From assembly GCF_016920785.2 (NCBI RefSeq), contig NW_024609880.1, positions 49,934,296 to 49,998,295 on the forward strand: a DNA stretch of 64,000 nucleotides, written 5' to 3'. The position numbers and the translations under genes are program-made. A model generated the notes under the pieces. That model did not search any database and was not told where the DNA came from. It saw only the letters and a program-made list of their open reading frames with translations. Shown here in pieces: positions 33,565-45,224 of the stretch. The stretch is from Ixodes scapularis. Lineage: Eukaryota > Arthropoda > Arachnida > Ixodida > Ixodidae. How positions within the stretch are numbered: position 1 is the first letter of the stretch; every line of letters begins with the position of its first letter.

Positions 33565-34950
33565 AGTTGACTGTTGTTTTGCCCTGTTTTTTTTTTATTT
33601 TCGTTTTAAGACGAACCTAAAGCTTTCTGTGATTTTTTTTTTCTTCTTTTTAATCGGTTTCAAGGGAGATTCATATCGCTATAGCTCGAGTTATTTCGTG
33701 CATTTCTAAAAAGATAGCACAAACCTTCGGTATGTCCGTCGCTTTTTTTTTTTTTTTTTTGTCAACAAAAACGGGACACACAACAAGAGAGGGTCCAGGC
33801 ACGATACAAGCCCGAAAACATTTTCAACCGTTTCCCCACGTTCTTTCCCTTATATTTTTAAGGAACTGCCCGGCACACGAGCTAGGTTCCTGCGCGAAGG
33901 CGAACAAAAGCAGCGCGAGAGCACTCGCAACGAACAATGTATGTCCGAAATAGTTTGCTTGTTTTCTTAGCGGAAAAAAGAAAATGAGCTCGTACCGTGA
34001 AAGACGCCATTTGTACGCCTACGTATCGCTCCTGCGTAGTCCCTTCATAAGAGCATCGACGGTAAAACGGACGCCCGAAATATTCCGAAAAAGAGCTTGG
34101 AGTTCTGCACGCGGTTCGTTCACCCCAAAGTTAACAATGCGGTGCAAGGTATACGTGCTCGATGGACCAATCATGAGTCTATGTTTCGCCACGTGATCAC
34201 GCTCCCGCCCATACACGCGCGTAGAGAGGGGTCACGTGATGAAAGGGAGGCGGCTGGTTGGTTCGGTGAGTGTGTAGCTCTCACAGCGTTGCCAGCTTAG
34301 GGCGAAGAAAGTCTATCTACGCTGCTTTCGGCATACACGGCGTGTTATGATGGTGGCCGCAGAGTGATTTTCAGTGTTACGAACGTATGAAAACAACTTC
34401 CTCGCCGGCGGCGTTTTTTTTTCTTTTTTAATTTATTTATTTTCTGTTTTTCATTTTCGTGTTATTGCATCGTTTGTTTACGTTCTGGGAATAGAAAAGA
34501 CTGACTCGTGATACACACTCGTAATTGTTTTTCCCCTTTTTCGGACATTTACAATTTTTTGTTGCAGAATATTGCTCGTTGTATCTATTTATTTTTTGCG
34601 TGCGTGTTTGTGATTCAGGCACCGGGAGTGCGTTTCACAGTGACGTGTTGCCGCCTGAACGTAACGTTGCTCGGCACTAAGGTGCCGGGAATGCGACTCC
34701 GACGGGTGTGGTCGGTGTCCTATTTCGATTTCAACGGCGTTTTTTTTTTTTTTTTTTTTTTTTTTTGTTTTACATTTTGACCGCCAGTCCGCGCCAGCTT
34801 TCGCTGCACTCTCGAATAGGTGGTGGGTCTTCGCTTCTCTCGTTCACGTCTTTTGCGCAATGTCTAAGTTCCGTCGTCCCCTCCGCAGTTGCGTAGATGA
34901 TCTAGATTCAAGAGAGGAAGCGACTCGAATCATGGAGAGCGTATGAAATT
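33565..34950. other. unassigned; contains a partial TTAA-family fragment
   Basis: Around 34,070-34,260 a fragment (TTCACCCCAAAGTTAAC, GGTGCAAGGTATACGTGCTCG, GGACCAATCA, CACGTGATCAC) resembles the middle of the 26.3 kb MITE. T runs at 33,593, 33,742 and 34,740. No gene recognised. Confidence 0.4.
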
Positions 34951-35390
34951 TTAAGGGATCATGAAATAACTTTTCAGCTTTTTTCTCCTTAGCTTTCACC
35001 CTCAACTCAAAAGCGCATTGAGAAATCAAGTTGGTTGTTGGGACGTTGTACTAGACCGGAACTGATAACTCCAAGCTTCCACGGTACTTTTTACTAGGCA
35101 CATGGTAAAACTTGTCGTTCGCGAGTGTTAAGCACCGTCATGGCACTTATTGGCCACGCACGCGAATCTAAACGTTTGTCGACGGATCGATTGTTGACGA
35201 GAGCGTAGGTCAGAGTGACGCAGTGCTTCTTTCCAATGCGTGAGCTGGGTTCGGCTGACGTGCTTAAGCACCGCGGATGCATCACAGTGAAAAGGCAGAG
35301 AGCTTTCGAAGGAAATTAGGAAAAAAATAGCCCACTATATTTTCATATTTTTGTACCAAAAAGCAGGCTTTTGAATATCTACTCTCGTGT
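34951..35390 (-). mobile_element. TTAA-family MITE copy, right part truncated
   Basis: The left end shows TTAAGGGATCATGAAATAAC. On the minus strand the body aligns with 48.8-49.2 kb: GCATTGG..GCACTGCGT, CGTCAACAATCGATCCGTCG, TTTAGATTCGCG, TGGCCAATAAGTGCCATGAC, TCTCAATGCGCTTTTGAG. The far end is lost near 35,390. Confidence 0.65.
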
Positions 35391-35711
35391 ACTAGTTTTT
35401 TTTTTTTTTTTACCCAGTAAGCAATATGTTATTTCTAAAATCGAATTCTAAATTAATTTATTCCATCCCAAAATTAATTTCATGGTTCTTGTAATGGTGA
35501 ACACCTCCTGCGCGGATTGGTTGTTCATGCGCACGCGTGGGTGGTCACTTGGCCAGAAGACGCTTGTAGGCTGTCGACGCCACGGCCTTCTCATTTCTAC
35601 TTTCATTACAAATACGACCCATAGACCACGTGACCCCATTCGAGCAATTAGCAACACTTAGAAGTCTATGTCCTTTGAAGGTGTGAACACCGCCCATGCA
35701 CCAGTGTATCC

Positions 35712-36089
35712 TACCATAGCCTTTACTATACTGACAAAGCCTGGCAGATCGCCACGAGACGTGGCCGCCGAAAGTGAAAAGATAGAGTGGCAGGGCAACG
35801 GATGAAAGAAGAGGCATGTAACGGGTGCCCCGCTGCGGCGAGACGCCGAAACACACTTTTCCCGAGCGATGGAATGTCCGCTCGTGCTCCTCGCGTTCTT
35901 CGCGCTACCGCGTCTTTTCTCGCCGGGTTTGTAAACCATGTTTCGGGCCCTCGCCGCTGCAGAAGCTGTGCGCTGACGACCAGAAATGCTTTCTGCTACC
36001 AGATACTTGAGCTCCGAATCTGCGACCGGGCACTCTATGGCTCCGTCGTCGAACTGCCAGGCTTTGTGAGCATAGAGGAGGCTATGCCC
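35712..36089. mobile_element. foldback with CATAGCCT / AGGCTATG arms
   Basis: The left arm ACCATAGCCTTTACTATACT then ACAAAGCCTGGCAG is matched in inverse by CTGCCAGGCTTTGTGAGC then ATAGAGGAGGCTATGC. Arms are about 45 bp. A plus-strand frame over it (35,787-36,218) has no known motif. Confidence 0.5.
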
Positions 36090-36236
36090 CCACTTAGCAA
36101 CAAATTACGTCGCAGGAGCAGGAGCGCCATGATAAGCGTTGGTGCGATCTCTGCAGTTGGTTGTATACGGGAGCCAATCAAGAAAACGAGACGCGGTTTT
36201 TCTGCCCGCAAAAGGTAACTTAGGCATCGTAGAAGG

Positions 36237-36626
36237 CTGAAAGTAAGAACGTGACGTTAGCGTAGGTGAAAAATATCCGAAAGTTTGAATAAATGACGTT
36301 TTCTGGATTAAAAGATAGGAGAGAGTAACAAAATTCCTCGAGGAGCCGGGGTCCATCTAACCTCAATATTCATTAATCCAAGAAATTACATTGTGGGCGT
36401 TTGTGACATGTTTTCGTGAGAAACAAAAAGCTTATCGGACAGCAAGAAGAGAATATCGTCTTTCTTGCTGACAACTTTACTGCAATTAAAGCTACAGGCG
36501 CCTACAATGTAATTTTTGACTCGATGAATATTAGGCTTAGATGGAAGTCGACACGTGGATAAATTTTGTTTATCTTTCTTATCTTTTCGTTCAGGTAACG
36601 TCACGTTCTCACCTTTTCGCATTTGG
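36237..36626. mobile_element. foldback element with long imperfect arms
   Basis: The left arm AAGAACGTGACGTTAGCG.., GATAGGAGAGAGTAACAAAA and TCCATCTAACCTCAATATTC.. has its inverse on the right: CGCCTACAATGTAATTTTTG, GAATATTAGGCTTAGATGGA, TTTATCTTTCTTATC and GTAACGTCACGTTCTC. No coding content. Confidence 0.65.
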
Positions 36627-36779
36627 ACATCACCGCTAGCTAGTTTTCACGGAGTTTCAGCTTTCTGCGATGCGTAATTTATTCTTGCGGGCGGGAAAAC
36701 CGCATTTCATTTTCTCGATTGGGTCTTTTTTTTTTTTTCAATTCGTACAATGTGTTACACGGCATAATTTAGGGAAGTT

Positions 36780-37112
36780 TCAAAGAAAGGAGCGCAGTCC
36801 AGCGTCGAGCAAGGACTGCAGGAGCGGCTTGCAGTACTTGTCGTCATTCACCCATTGGGTGTAGTTATCGTATGAGGGACCCTTTAGTCCGGCTTCGCTG
36901 AGTATCTTCTCACGGGTGGTATGGAGCAGAACCGCAGAAGATGATGAGCATCCGCCAGCCACAGGGGCCGGACACTTAGGGCAGGTTCCCAGGTCGCCAG
37001 GTGTGTGTCCCCGGGTCCAGGTAACGGAAGGTGTTAGGACCGCCCCTGCCCGAAGCCTCCGGAGAGAAACTCCCTCCACCCGGGAAGAGTTCCGGGGAGG
37101 GAGCAGACGCAC
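36780..37112 (-). pseudogene. LINE C-terminal domain with Cys-rich motif
   Basis: A 110-residue frame reading GHTPGDLGTCPKCPAPVAGG, then HTTREKILSEAGLKGPSYDN, then LLQSLLDAGLRSFL before the stop. CPKC followed by a helical REK..L.EAGL stretch is typical of the C-termini of tick I-like LINEs. It continues the RNase H remnant and ends about 40 bases before the poly(A). Confidence 0.7.
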
Positions 37113-37189
37113 GGGGAGAATAAAGCCCGTCTGTCACGTCAGAGGAGGGTTTTCTGGGCTATGCATGAGTTCGGACCGGGGATTAGAAG

Positions 37190-37620
37190 GGAGGTAAGCG
37201 GGTGGGAGGTCAAGTAAGGGCTGATTGTGGTGGGCATGGTGGTCAGCCAAGAGGTTTTAATGGTCCTGGCTATGCCCCTGCACCGAGTGAACTTTTATGT
37301 TGATGGTTGTCTTCTGGCGTAGTATGTGTATCTGCTGACATATTTGTGGCATCTGGGTAACTTGTTTCAGATGCTTAATTGAAGTTAGCGAGTCAGTGTA
37401 TACGTGGACTTCTTAGATGTCTGGCAGACTGATGACAACTTTGATCACGTCGTGTATGCCTTGTAGCTCTGGTAACAAGGTGTCTGGTGTGTCCGACTTG
37501 TAGTTACAGGTATCTTGAACGCCAGGGTGGTTGGCTCACGAAGGCGACCCGTCCTTCACGCGGCAGAACTGCCGCGTCCGTGTAGATCACGTATTGGCCC
37601 TGAGGAATGCTGGTTTCAGG
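37190..37620 (-). pseudogene. LINE RNase H domain remnant
   Basis: Minus-strand reading in three frames: IPQGQYVIYTDAAVLPR (the YTD carrying the first catalytic Asp), then VAFVSQPPW, then an ELQGIHDVIK-like helix with KVVISLPDI, and VHVYTDSLTSIKHLKQ (the TDS motif with a catalytic Asp). Frames shift near 37,520 and elsewhere, so no active enzyme is encoded. Confidence 0.7.
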
Positions 37621-37699
37621 GGTTGGAGCTGGATGGTCGCTTCGGCGAAGCTTCGTTCTCTTGTTTTCCTAGAAGCACTGGTAAAAAGAAGGCAAATGG

Positions 37700-40600
37700 A
37701 CGCAAGTGGCGCTGTGGTCGCAGAGTACCCAGTTACGATTACTGCAGTTTTGTTGACTTACAGTCCTAAGGGCGCGCCAAAACCGAGCGAGCTGCAGCAA
37801 AGACAGGCGTCTTCCGCATATACCCACCTCCACTCCTCTTCTCCTACTAGGATCGCGACCAGCACCGTCCTTACATAGTTTTGACGTCCTCATACGGATG
37901 TTGGGGGGACGGAAAACAAGAAACACCAGTCAAAGGCGCGCTTCTGAAGCCATATTTGCAGCGTCTGCGTCTCTTGCGGTTCGACGCCTACCGACGCCCC
38001 GGCCTTCTCTCTGATTCGGATGAACGTCCACCGCCGCAACTTTTTCCACGTAAAAACGACACCAAGCAGCGAAAGCTCGAAATGAGATTGGCGTCAAGAA
38101 GAGAAGTTGTGCTACCTTTTTTGACACCTCCGCGACTGATCCGAGTCGCGGATAACGTAGGTGATAGAGTAACTGTATTTTTGTTACTCTTACGAGAGAC
38201 GCAACCGAACTTCCGGATGCTAACCGAACTTCGAGCCTTTGCTGCTGCGTGGGAGGGTCTGTGCCACGGTCTGTGCATGCGCAGAACTCTTTGTGAAAGA
38301 AGTTCACGGTGATGCTGAGGATGAGTCCGGGAGAAGATGGAAACACCTATATGGTCCCCCCTTTCACCTTTCACGATAACTATACGACACCTACATGATT
38401 TACATATGATTGCAATGAAGACACGTACACGACTTCTTTTTTTAATGGTCTTTATTTAATTCTTAGTGAGTAAAGTGATCATTGCCTTATGGTCACTTAT
38501 GGGCAAGTTCTAAGCCCAATTTTTTTAGGCACACCTCGAGGACTGTTTTTTCCGATTGAGCCCAAGTCTCTTCATCAGCATCGCGGAAGCGAAGACAAAG
38601 AAGGCTATAGATTGGCGCGTTCTGCCCTCGGCCACGTCACAGCGCACTCTTAGCTGAGATAAGTCGGTGACCGTAGATGCCAACGAGGGATCAGGACCTC
38701 CCTACACAATAATGCCAAGGAAGGCTGACTCACGCGGGTTGCCCCTCTTTTTACTTATACTTGCCACGACCAATCGGAACGAAGGAGCGCAGTTTAAACG
38801 GGAGATTTTTTTGTTAACATCCCTGCATTTTTTTTTTTTTTTTAGATCCTAGCACATAACAGTCTTCGCTGTAAAAAGGAGAGGGGGGAAGGAGTAACGG
38901 AGCGAGACGATAACTTGTGGAACTGCGAAAGCTACGGTCCACGCGACCCAATAAGAACGTCGGAGCGAGGCACGTGACATGACGTCGCGGGAGCGTTTGT
39001 GTCATTACGCCAAATGCGGGGCCCAGAGGAAACGGCTGTCTTCTGCGAAACCAACCAAAATTCCTATGGACCTCCACCACCGCAACATTACCGTCCGCTA
39101 TAGAGTAGCAAGCTATTCGGGGACAGCTCATGACACAACTATAGGTTCAATTTATCCGCGAATCTGTCGCAGGTGCTAATGCCAGGTCGACGTTCTGAGC
39201 GGAAGCGGTCGACTACAGGGCTGGGACAGTTCAAACATCGTTCAAAGGCCACGCTGTGCTCTGAAAAAGATTGATCAGAATTACGTATCGTTGAAAAACC
39301 GCATGTTTTCGTCTTTGTTCCAAATCGTGTAGCGTAGTTTTGATAGAGGAAGGCCGCCGCTGTGGGCATGCATCGTGGAAACTGTAGTCTTTCTGCACGT
39401 GCGACAAATCCGCTGGAGCTAGCGCGAGTCGAGCACGACACGGCACGAGTCATTTCGTGCACTGGCGCCTCTCCCCTGTGAACTACAGTTGTGGCGGTGT
39501 CACGCCTGCGTGGATCGCTTAGTGAGATCGGTCTATTACCGTTAAACGAAAGAAATGCCTAGAACTACTTTTTGTCGCGGACGGCGCTGTTGCTGTGGCG
39601 GTAACGATGCCTACGTGACTTCGACCATGGAGTGCTGTCAGATGCCTCTCTCCGGCGCTCTTCTTGACCGCAGCCTCCACAGTTCGCCAAGCTATCGTGA
39701 ATTTCCGAAAGATTTTGAACGCTCGATAGGGGTCACGTGGTTTACGAGCCTCATTCGTAATACGAGCTGCTAGGAAGCAACAGAAGCATCAATCGTCTGC
39801 AAGCGTCCCGGCCTCTCCGTCCGCTTCACTCTTCGCCACGCGACGACGCGACGCATGCACACTTGCGACAGATCTGTACAGGAGGCCATTAATCTACAAA
39901 CGCTCTTTATGATTTGAAGTGCTTCCTTTCTTGCATTTGGGCTTTCTAGTAGCGACCCAACAGCGGCCATGCCCGTTTCACTCACTCTCCCCCAAGATAT
40001 CTTTCTTTATTCCCAAAATATTTTATTCGTTCCAACGGAAGAGAGAGTTGCTCTTGATAAAGAACCTCGGCGCGATTCAAGAGCCGCACCTTGAGACTAA
40101 GTTGGGGAGTCCGATCACGTATCCGGCTCGTGAAAAAAAAAAAACGATAATAAAGGGGAGACTTGGTTTTCCGAACTTGAAGAGAGTCGGTCCGTAATCG
40201 GGTTTCGCTCGGCTGGCACGTCGTGATCATAGAGCGCAAGCCCGAAGCCCACGAGGGAGCGGTACCTAACAAACAAAAATTACCCGAAGAGGCGTTTCAT
40301 GAAGATTTGCATAGGCTGGTCTCGTTCCTGGCGCTATAGCGAAACCGGGGTTGCTTTGATACTCGCCTTGTTCAGCATGCGGGATTTTGATGAAGGCAGG
40401 GGATAAGGTACGTCTTAACGTTGTAAATTCTTGAAAAACTTCTACACGTGAAGCGTTTCTTGTTCCTTTAGGTATTCTTTGGTTGGGTGGTGACTGGTAC
40501 CGCCTGTCGGTGCTACTTTAAACTAATTATAAGTTGGTGGAGTAAAATGGAGGAAGAAAAGGGGCTTTTGTTCCGCGATTTATCGCCTAAAAGATGTGGC

Positions 40601-43020
40601 AGTAAGGGCAGCAGGCTAATTATGGTAGTTGTTTCGTCTACTACGGTGACAAGTATACCAATGTACGTGCCTGCCGACATTACAAAAGCAGACGTTCTGA
40701 TGATTTATAAAAAAGAGTTACAAAAAAACAAAACGCTTGTTCAGCAAAATACCTTTTTTTAACGATGCTTAAGCGTTAAATAACATCAAGTTTGGTTATA
40801 TCTCGGTTACTTGAAGGCTTTTAACACCTCGACTTGTCAAACAAAATCAGCTTTCTTTCCCCCGCCAAAAACAAACTAAAAAAAAAAAACTGTGTTACTT
40901 GAGAAATTATCGGAAAAACTTCCAGGTTATTCAAGGCAGAAAAGGAGAAGTGTATTTCAGGAAGGCACTGTCTTGGCTTTTGTGTTTGTGGCATTTCATA
41001 GACGGAGAGCGAGTCCTCTTTTTTTTCAAGAAGTCCAGGACATGTCTGTTTGACTGATCGCTCGGACTAGACACACGCGCAGAGAACTATTGTGCAGTCT
41101 AATTTCTTACACGTTAGCAAGGGCGTTGGTAGCTGAACGTTCATTGGAAACGTCGTATACGACAGAAAATTTTAATTTCGAAAAAGTCTGGGCCGCGCAG
41201 GTGTAGTTATGTAATGGGATAACTTACAACGCATTTCGTATGTTCAGGTATGCCGTCGTCATGTTTCGCTGAGAACGCTATGCTGAGCAATAAGTACTTC
41301 AGGACATTGTGAGATTAACAGCATACGCAAAAGATACAAATAGGAACGAACTAAAAGCATGCACTAGACGTGACAAATTGGCCGCTGCCATTTTGTGAGA
41401 GTCCGAGTTTATGCTCAAACTCCCGAATTTCGCAATTAATAAATACATCAAATAGAAAAAAAAACCTGCGTTCTTTGCTTTAAAAAAAAAGAAAAAAAGT
41501 CAGTGTCCTTTTTTTATTGCGTTTTTTGTACGTGTTTATTTGGCCAATGCAGAACGACTGTGAACCGAGGAAGATTCATTTCCATATCATCACGCAGAAA
41601 TGATTATATTAACGCCTGGTGGTACGAAGCTTAAACGTACTGAAACCTGGGGTGATAGAAAAAGTAGGAGCGAGTGATTTCTCACGTGATATTAAATGAA
41701 GAGTCAAGGCCGGTTTTGTGCCCTTTCCTATATCTCCATAGAACCGCAAAAAAAAAAAATATATATATATATATATATAACGTAGCTCCAACGGTTGTGC
41801 ACTTTAAAGTGGAATACAACAAGTTTATATCATTTTTAAACATCAAGAACCGTAGTAAAAAAAAGAAAAAAAAAAAGTTGCCTTTTAGTGCTCTGTTTCC
41901 TTTTTTTTTTTTTTTCTTCAAATCTTGGACGATGTCAATTAAAAAATGCGCCGTTTTTTTTTTTTTTTTTTTTTTTTTTGGACAGTCCAATTTTTTTAGA
42001 ACCGTTAAATCCTGGAGCGCGCGAACTGCGCCAGAAAACTTTTGTTCGTTTTTTTTTTTTTCGAGGTGTCAGCGAGTGTGGAGTTCCCCCAGCATGTCTT
42101 AATCATCAGTGTGAGTCACAAATGAACTAACCAAGATGTAACGAATAAAGTCTAAGCAGTTATCGCCAACCGCCCTCGCTTTCACGCAGAAATTAAAGAA
42201 AAAAACAAAAAAAAACGCCCGCACAACAAGATCAATATTTTTAAAAAAGTTCGCAGATTTTTTTTTTCTTTTTTGCTTTCCACCGGTGCACGTCTGTGTT
42301 CACCGCAGGCATCTTCAAACCTTAGAAAGAAGAAGCAGGAACACGAAGATCTCTTGGGCCTGAACTAATTAGCGATGACACACCATCTGTTGACAAATGG
42401 TGCCGCGCTCTTAGCCTGTCCTATTCTTTCGGCCGAAAGAAACCCTCTTCCAGAGGCGCGCAGCGAACCGCGACACAAGCAGACACTGTCGAGTTTTACT
42501 GCAGCCCAAGGCCACGGAAGCAACAACACCCCATCCCGTCTTACGATGAACCGCAGACGACTCTGCAAGCCGTCCGAGCCAATGCCGTGTCGTGTGAATG
42601 TCACGTGACCGTCGTGAGGGGGCGCAGCGACCACTGATGGCGCCTAGCCGCTCTTCGAGACGGGCACCAACCGAGACACCGGAAGTTCGACGCTTGTCCC
42701 GGAAGTCGAGGCCGTCCGCTGGTTTTTTTAGCGGCACCATATTTTGATCCACGCTGTATTGGAGTTTTTTTTTTTTTTTTTATGTGAGCCTTAACAATTT
42801 TTTATTAGTGCTCAATCTCGAAAACGAAGCATTTGAACGTTTCACGCGCACGCTTCATTCGCAAAAATCGCTTTCTGCGCGCCGCCATCTTTGTCTGCTG
42901 GGCTGTAGAACGCCTTCTGAGCATGCGCTGTTTATCTTCTGTGCTGTATATCAGACGCTGCGCACGCGTCCACAGCTTAGTTACGCAGCATTTTTCGCCC
43001 GGGTGATAACCGCTGAAAAG
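37700..43020. other. no recognisable gene: unassigned
   Basis: A mixture of GC-rich and AT-rich sequence. A poly-T near 38,828, an (AT)n run at about 41,760-41,779 and poly-T blocks at 41,955-41,979 are present. ORFs such as 37,881-38,312 plus and 39,555-39,773 plus (N-terminal MPRTTFCRGRRCCCGG) have no verified domain; the second looks superficially Cys-rich but lacks THAP spacing. The third CACGTGAC repeat copy lies at 42.47-42.74 kb. Confidence 0.45.
42470..42740. repeat. dispersed repeat with central CACGTGAC, copy 3
   Basis: A GAGCCAATGCCGTGTCG-type segment leads to GTCACGTGACC at 42,600 and GGCGCAGCG. It aligns partly with copies at 12.7 and 28.0 kb. Confidence 0.4.
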
Positions 43021-43025
43021 GTTTA

Positions 43026-43230
43026 TGCTCCGTCTCACTAAAACCGTGCAGTACAGCCAAGGCTACCGGAAAGAGAGTGTATCCCGCCTTGTTCAAGATG
43101 AGGGAAAGGAGGAATGGGGGTACCCCAGCCCTCCTCTTCCGTTCCTCCTTTCCCCCCTCTTGAGCACCTAGGCATACACTCCCTTCCCTGTACCTCTGGC
43201 TCAACTGCACGGTTTTAGTGAAACGGAGTA
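43026..43230. mobile_element. 205-bp MITE with TA target duplication
   Basis: The left end TGCTCCGTCTCACTAAAACC and right end reversed TACTCCGTTTCACTAAAACC agree for the length of the arms. They are followed by CGTGCAGT.. and by GGGAAAGGAGGA / its inverse. TA flanks at 43,024-43,025 and 43,231-43,232 fit a Tc1/mariner-type insertion. Confidence 0.8.
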
Positions 43231-44013
43231 TAGAATCTCGACATTTCCACACATCCAATGGCTTCCCCAGAAGAGTTCTCGGCTCTGCATGCGCTGTCAT
43301 TGTGCAACAAGCGAGCTCTCTTGACAGATGATTAAACAATCCAGCACCTCGGACACTGGTCGAGCCAACACTCGGAAGAGTTAGAAAGCCGCACGCTTCA
43401 TGCTTGTTTGCTCAATCCGCCATTAAGCCCTCTGTAATTTTTTTTTCTTTTTTTTTTGCGTGGTATTTTTGCAGCGTTGTATTGGCTGAGATGGCTGATA
43501 GCATCTGTTGCGGCTCAGCGTAAGGAAAAGCGGAGTGTGAGAAAACAAAATGCGTAAGAGGGCGTCGGCAGAGCACTTGCTACGCAATGTCGTATCCTTC
43601 AGCTTGTCGCCTTTCGTCACTTCCGCTGGATCACACATCGGAGGAAAGAGGAACACCAATTAAAAACAAAACGACACAAAAAATGCGTTCGGATGGTCCA
43701 GTCTTCGAGTCGACTTCCTTGCGGAAGTGGTTGGGAGCAGATTGGATTACACTTCTTACTTTCTTTCTCCTTTTTTGTCGTTTAGTTCCGAATTGTTCGA
43801 CGCGCCCTGTTGGGAGGAACCTCACTGATGAAACGTTTCGCCCTCTTCTCGACCCTCCAGCTTCCGCGTGTGCAAATTTTGCGTCTTCTCTTTTTTTTAT
43901 TTTTTTTTTATTTTACGCTTTCGCTTTTACTAAATAACCGAGGTCGGTTTTCTTGATTATTTTCGTTGTGTTAGATTTGTGTCTTAGTGCTTGCGAAGGA
44001 ATAAAGGAAATGT

Positions 44014-44057
44014 CTCAGTGGGGTGACGAGGGCTTCTTGCCCTCGTCACCCACTGAG
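44014..44057. repeat. 19-bp hairpin with one bulged G
   Basis: CTCAGTGGGGTGACGAGGGC, loop TTCTT, then GCCCTCGTCACCCACTGAG. AATAAAGG lies just upstream (43,999), giving a poly(A)-signal-like neighbour, but no gene. Confidence 0.95.
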
Positions 44058-44169
44058 TGTCTTCGGCTTTAGATGCTAAGTTTTTGTGTTCCGCGCCATC
44101 CGATTTATTTTCTTTTTTTGGCCATGATGTTTGGAATTTAATGTGAAAACTTTACTGGCGCTCTTATTT

Positions 44170-44198
44170 TGCCTTGTCCGCCCCGGGCGGACAAGGCA
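44170..44198. repeat. 13-bp GC-rich hairpin
   Basis: TGCCTTGTCCGCC, loop CCG, then GGCGGACAAGGCA. It directly precedes the inverted 38-bp arms. Confidence 0.95.
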
Positions 44199-44438
44199 CA
44201 TGTCACACCTGAGGCTCGCTGTTACCTACTTGTGTTTATAAATAAAGAGCTTTTTGCTCTCTTTCTGTCACTTTAAAGATCTTGCCTTCAGGAAGAAATA
44301 GTTCTAATATCTGAGTTTGAAATATTTTACTAAATCTGACGCTGTAAAGACGCAAGAAATACACAAAGCCCTTTGAAACAATTACAAAATTGAACAGGAA
44401 GGCAAGTAGGTAACAGCGAGCCTCACGTGTGGCATGTG
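44197..44438. repeat. 38-bp inverted pair separated by about 165 bp
   Basis: The left arm (44,197-44,234) contains CACATGTCACACCTGAGG and CTCGCTGTTACCTACTTG. The right arm (44,401-44,438) contains CAAGTAGGTAACAGCGAG and GTGTGGCATGTG. About 35 of 38 positions match. Confidence 0.9.
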
Positions 44439-44765
44439 AAACATCGCGCTCGGTTTCACGTCGCACATACTGAGTATTTTGCAGGTGTAACTGAGGGTTC
44501 GGTGGCAAGTCATAAAATTTGCAGGATGGTCTAAATTAATCGTCAGTTTTTCGCCGGGTAGGGCCAAATTCAAACACGTAAAATATGGAGAGAAACAAAT
44601 ACACTGGGGCAACGTTTTGCGAAGCAACCAAACTATTTCTACGTATACAGAAACCTCATGGTCGCTTTCATCGCTCCGAAAACGTGATTCTGTCGTATTT
44701 TTAATGGAATGGTATTTTACCTAAATGCATGTCTGTACCCCATATTGAGTGATAGACCGTAAATA

Positions 44766-45216
44766 CTGGGTGTTAGGGAGAAAAGAAAAACCTTGCTTCT
44801 TTCACCGCAAAAAAAGTCAACTGCGCATTTCCGAAACGCTCGGTCTCTATCGAAGTGTAGCGCAAATGGTTCGGACCAGACGCCAAGTTTCCGAAACTTA
44901 CCATTTTCTAATTCAAGACTTATAAGCTATTTTCGAACGTTTTCAACGAGGAATTGGAGACCAACAAAGTCCACGAATACACGGAGATGAATGGCGAACT
45001 CTGCCACAAACGCTACCACGAACGCGCCCCACAATTCTCATTGATAATTTTCCAAAATCGCCCATAACATTTTATTTGGATAAGCGTTAGATCTAAAACT
45101 TAGGCGTCTGCTCCTGGCCGCTAGCGCTACCTTTGGGCGGATCCCGACCGATTGGCGATGCGTAGTTGAATTTTGAGGTGAGCAAAACACGGTCCTCTTT
45201 CCTCCCTAACACCCGA
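44766..45216. mobile_element. 451-bp MITE with GGGTGTTAGGGAG ends, TA duplication
   Basis: The left end CTGGGTGTTAGGGAGAAAAG and right end reversed TCGGGTGTTAGGGAGGAAAG continue into CACC.CAAA and CAACT.CGC. TA at 44,764-44,765 and 45,217-45,218. No ORF; Tc1/mariner-like insertion signature. Confidence 0.75.
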
Positions 45217-45224
45217 TACAGTTA

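Larger units (their letters stand above)
36727..37690 (-). mobile_element. 3' end of a LINE with RNase H domain (5'-truncated)
   Basis: The minus strand holds an RNase H region (about 37,190-37,600) and then a C-terminal frame ending at 36,780. A 13-base T run at about 36,727-36,739 is the minus-strand poly(A). RNase H followed by a zinc-binding C-terminus is the arrangement of I-group and R1-like LINEs. Coding upstream of about 37,690 is not recognisable, so it is 5'-truncated. Confidence 0.75.

Noticed and set aside
39555..39773. Cys-rich N-terminal frame considered as a THAP domain
   Set aside because: The Cys and His spacing (C-x2-4-C-x35-50-C-x2-H) is not met and no P, W or F landmarks follow.
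43999..44057. Histone-type 3' stem-loop after AATAAA
   Set aside because: The stem is 19 bp with a TTCTT loop, not the short 6-bp stem with a 4-base loop, and no histone frame is upstream.
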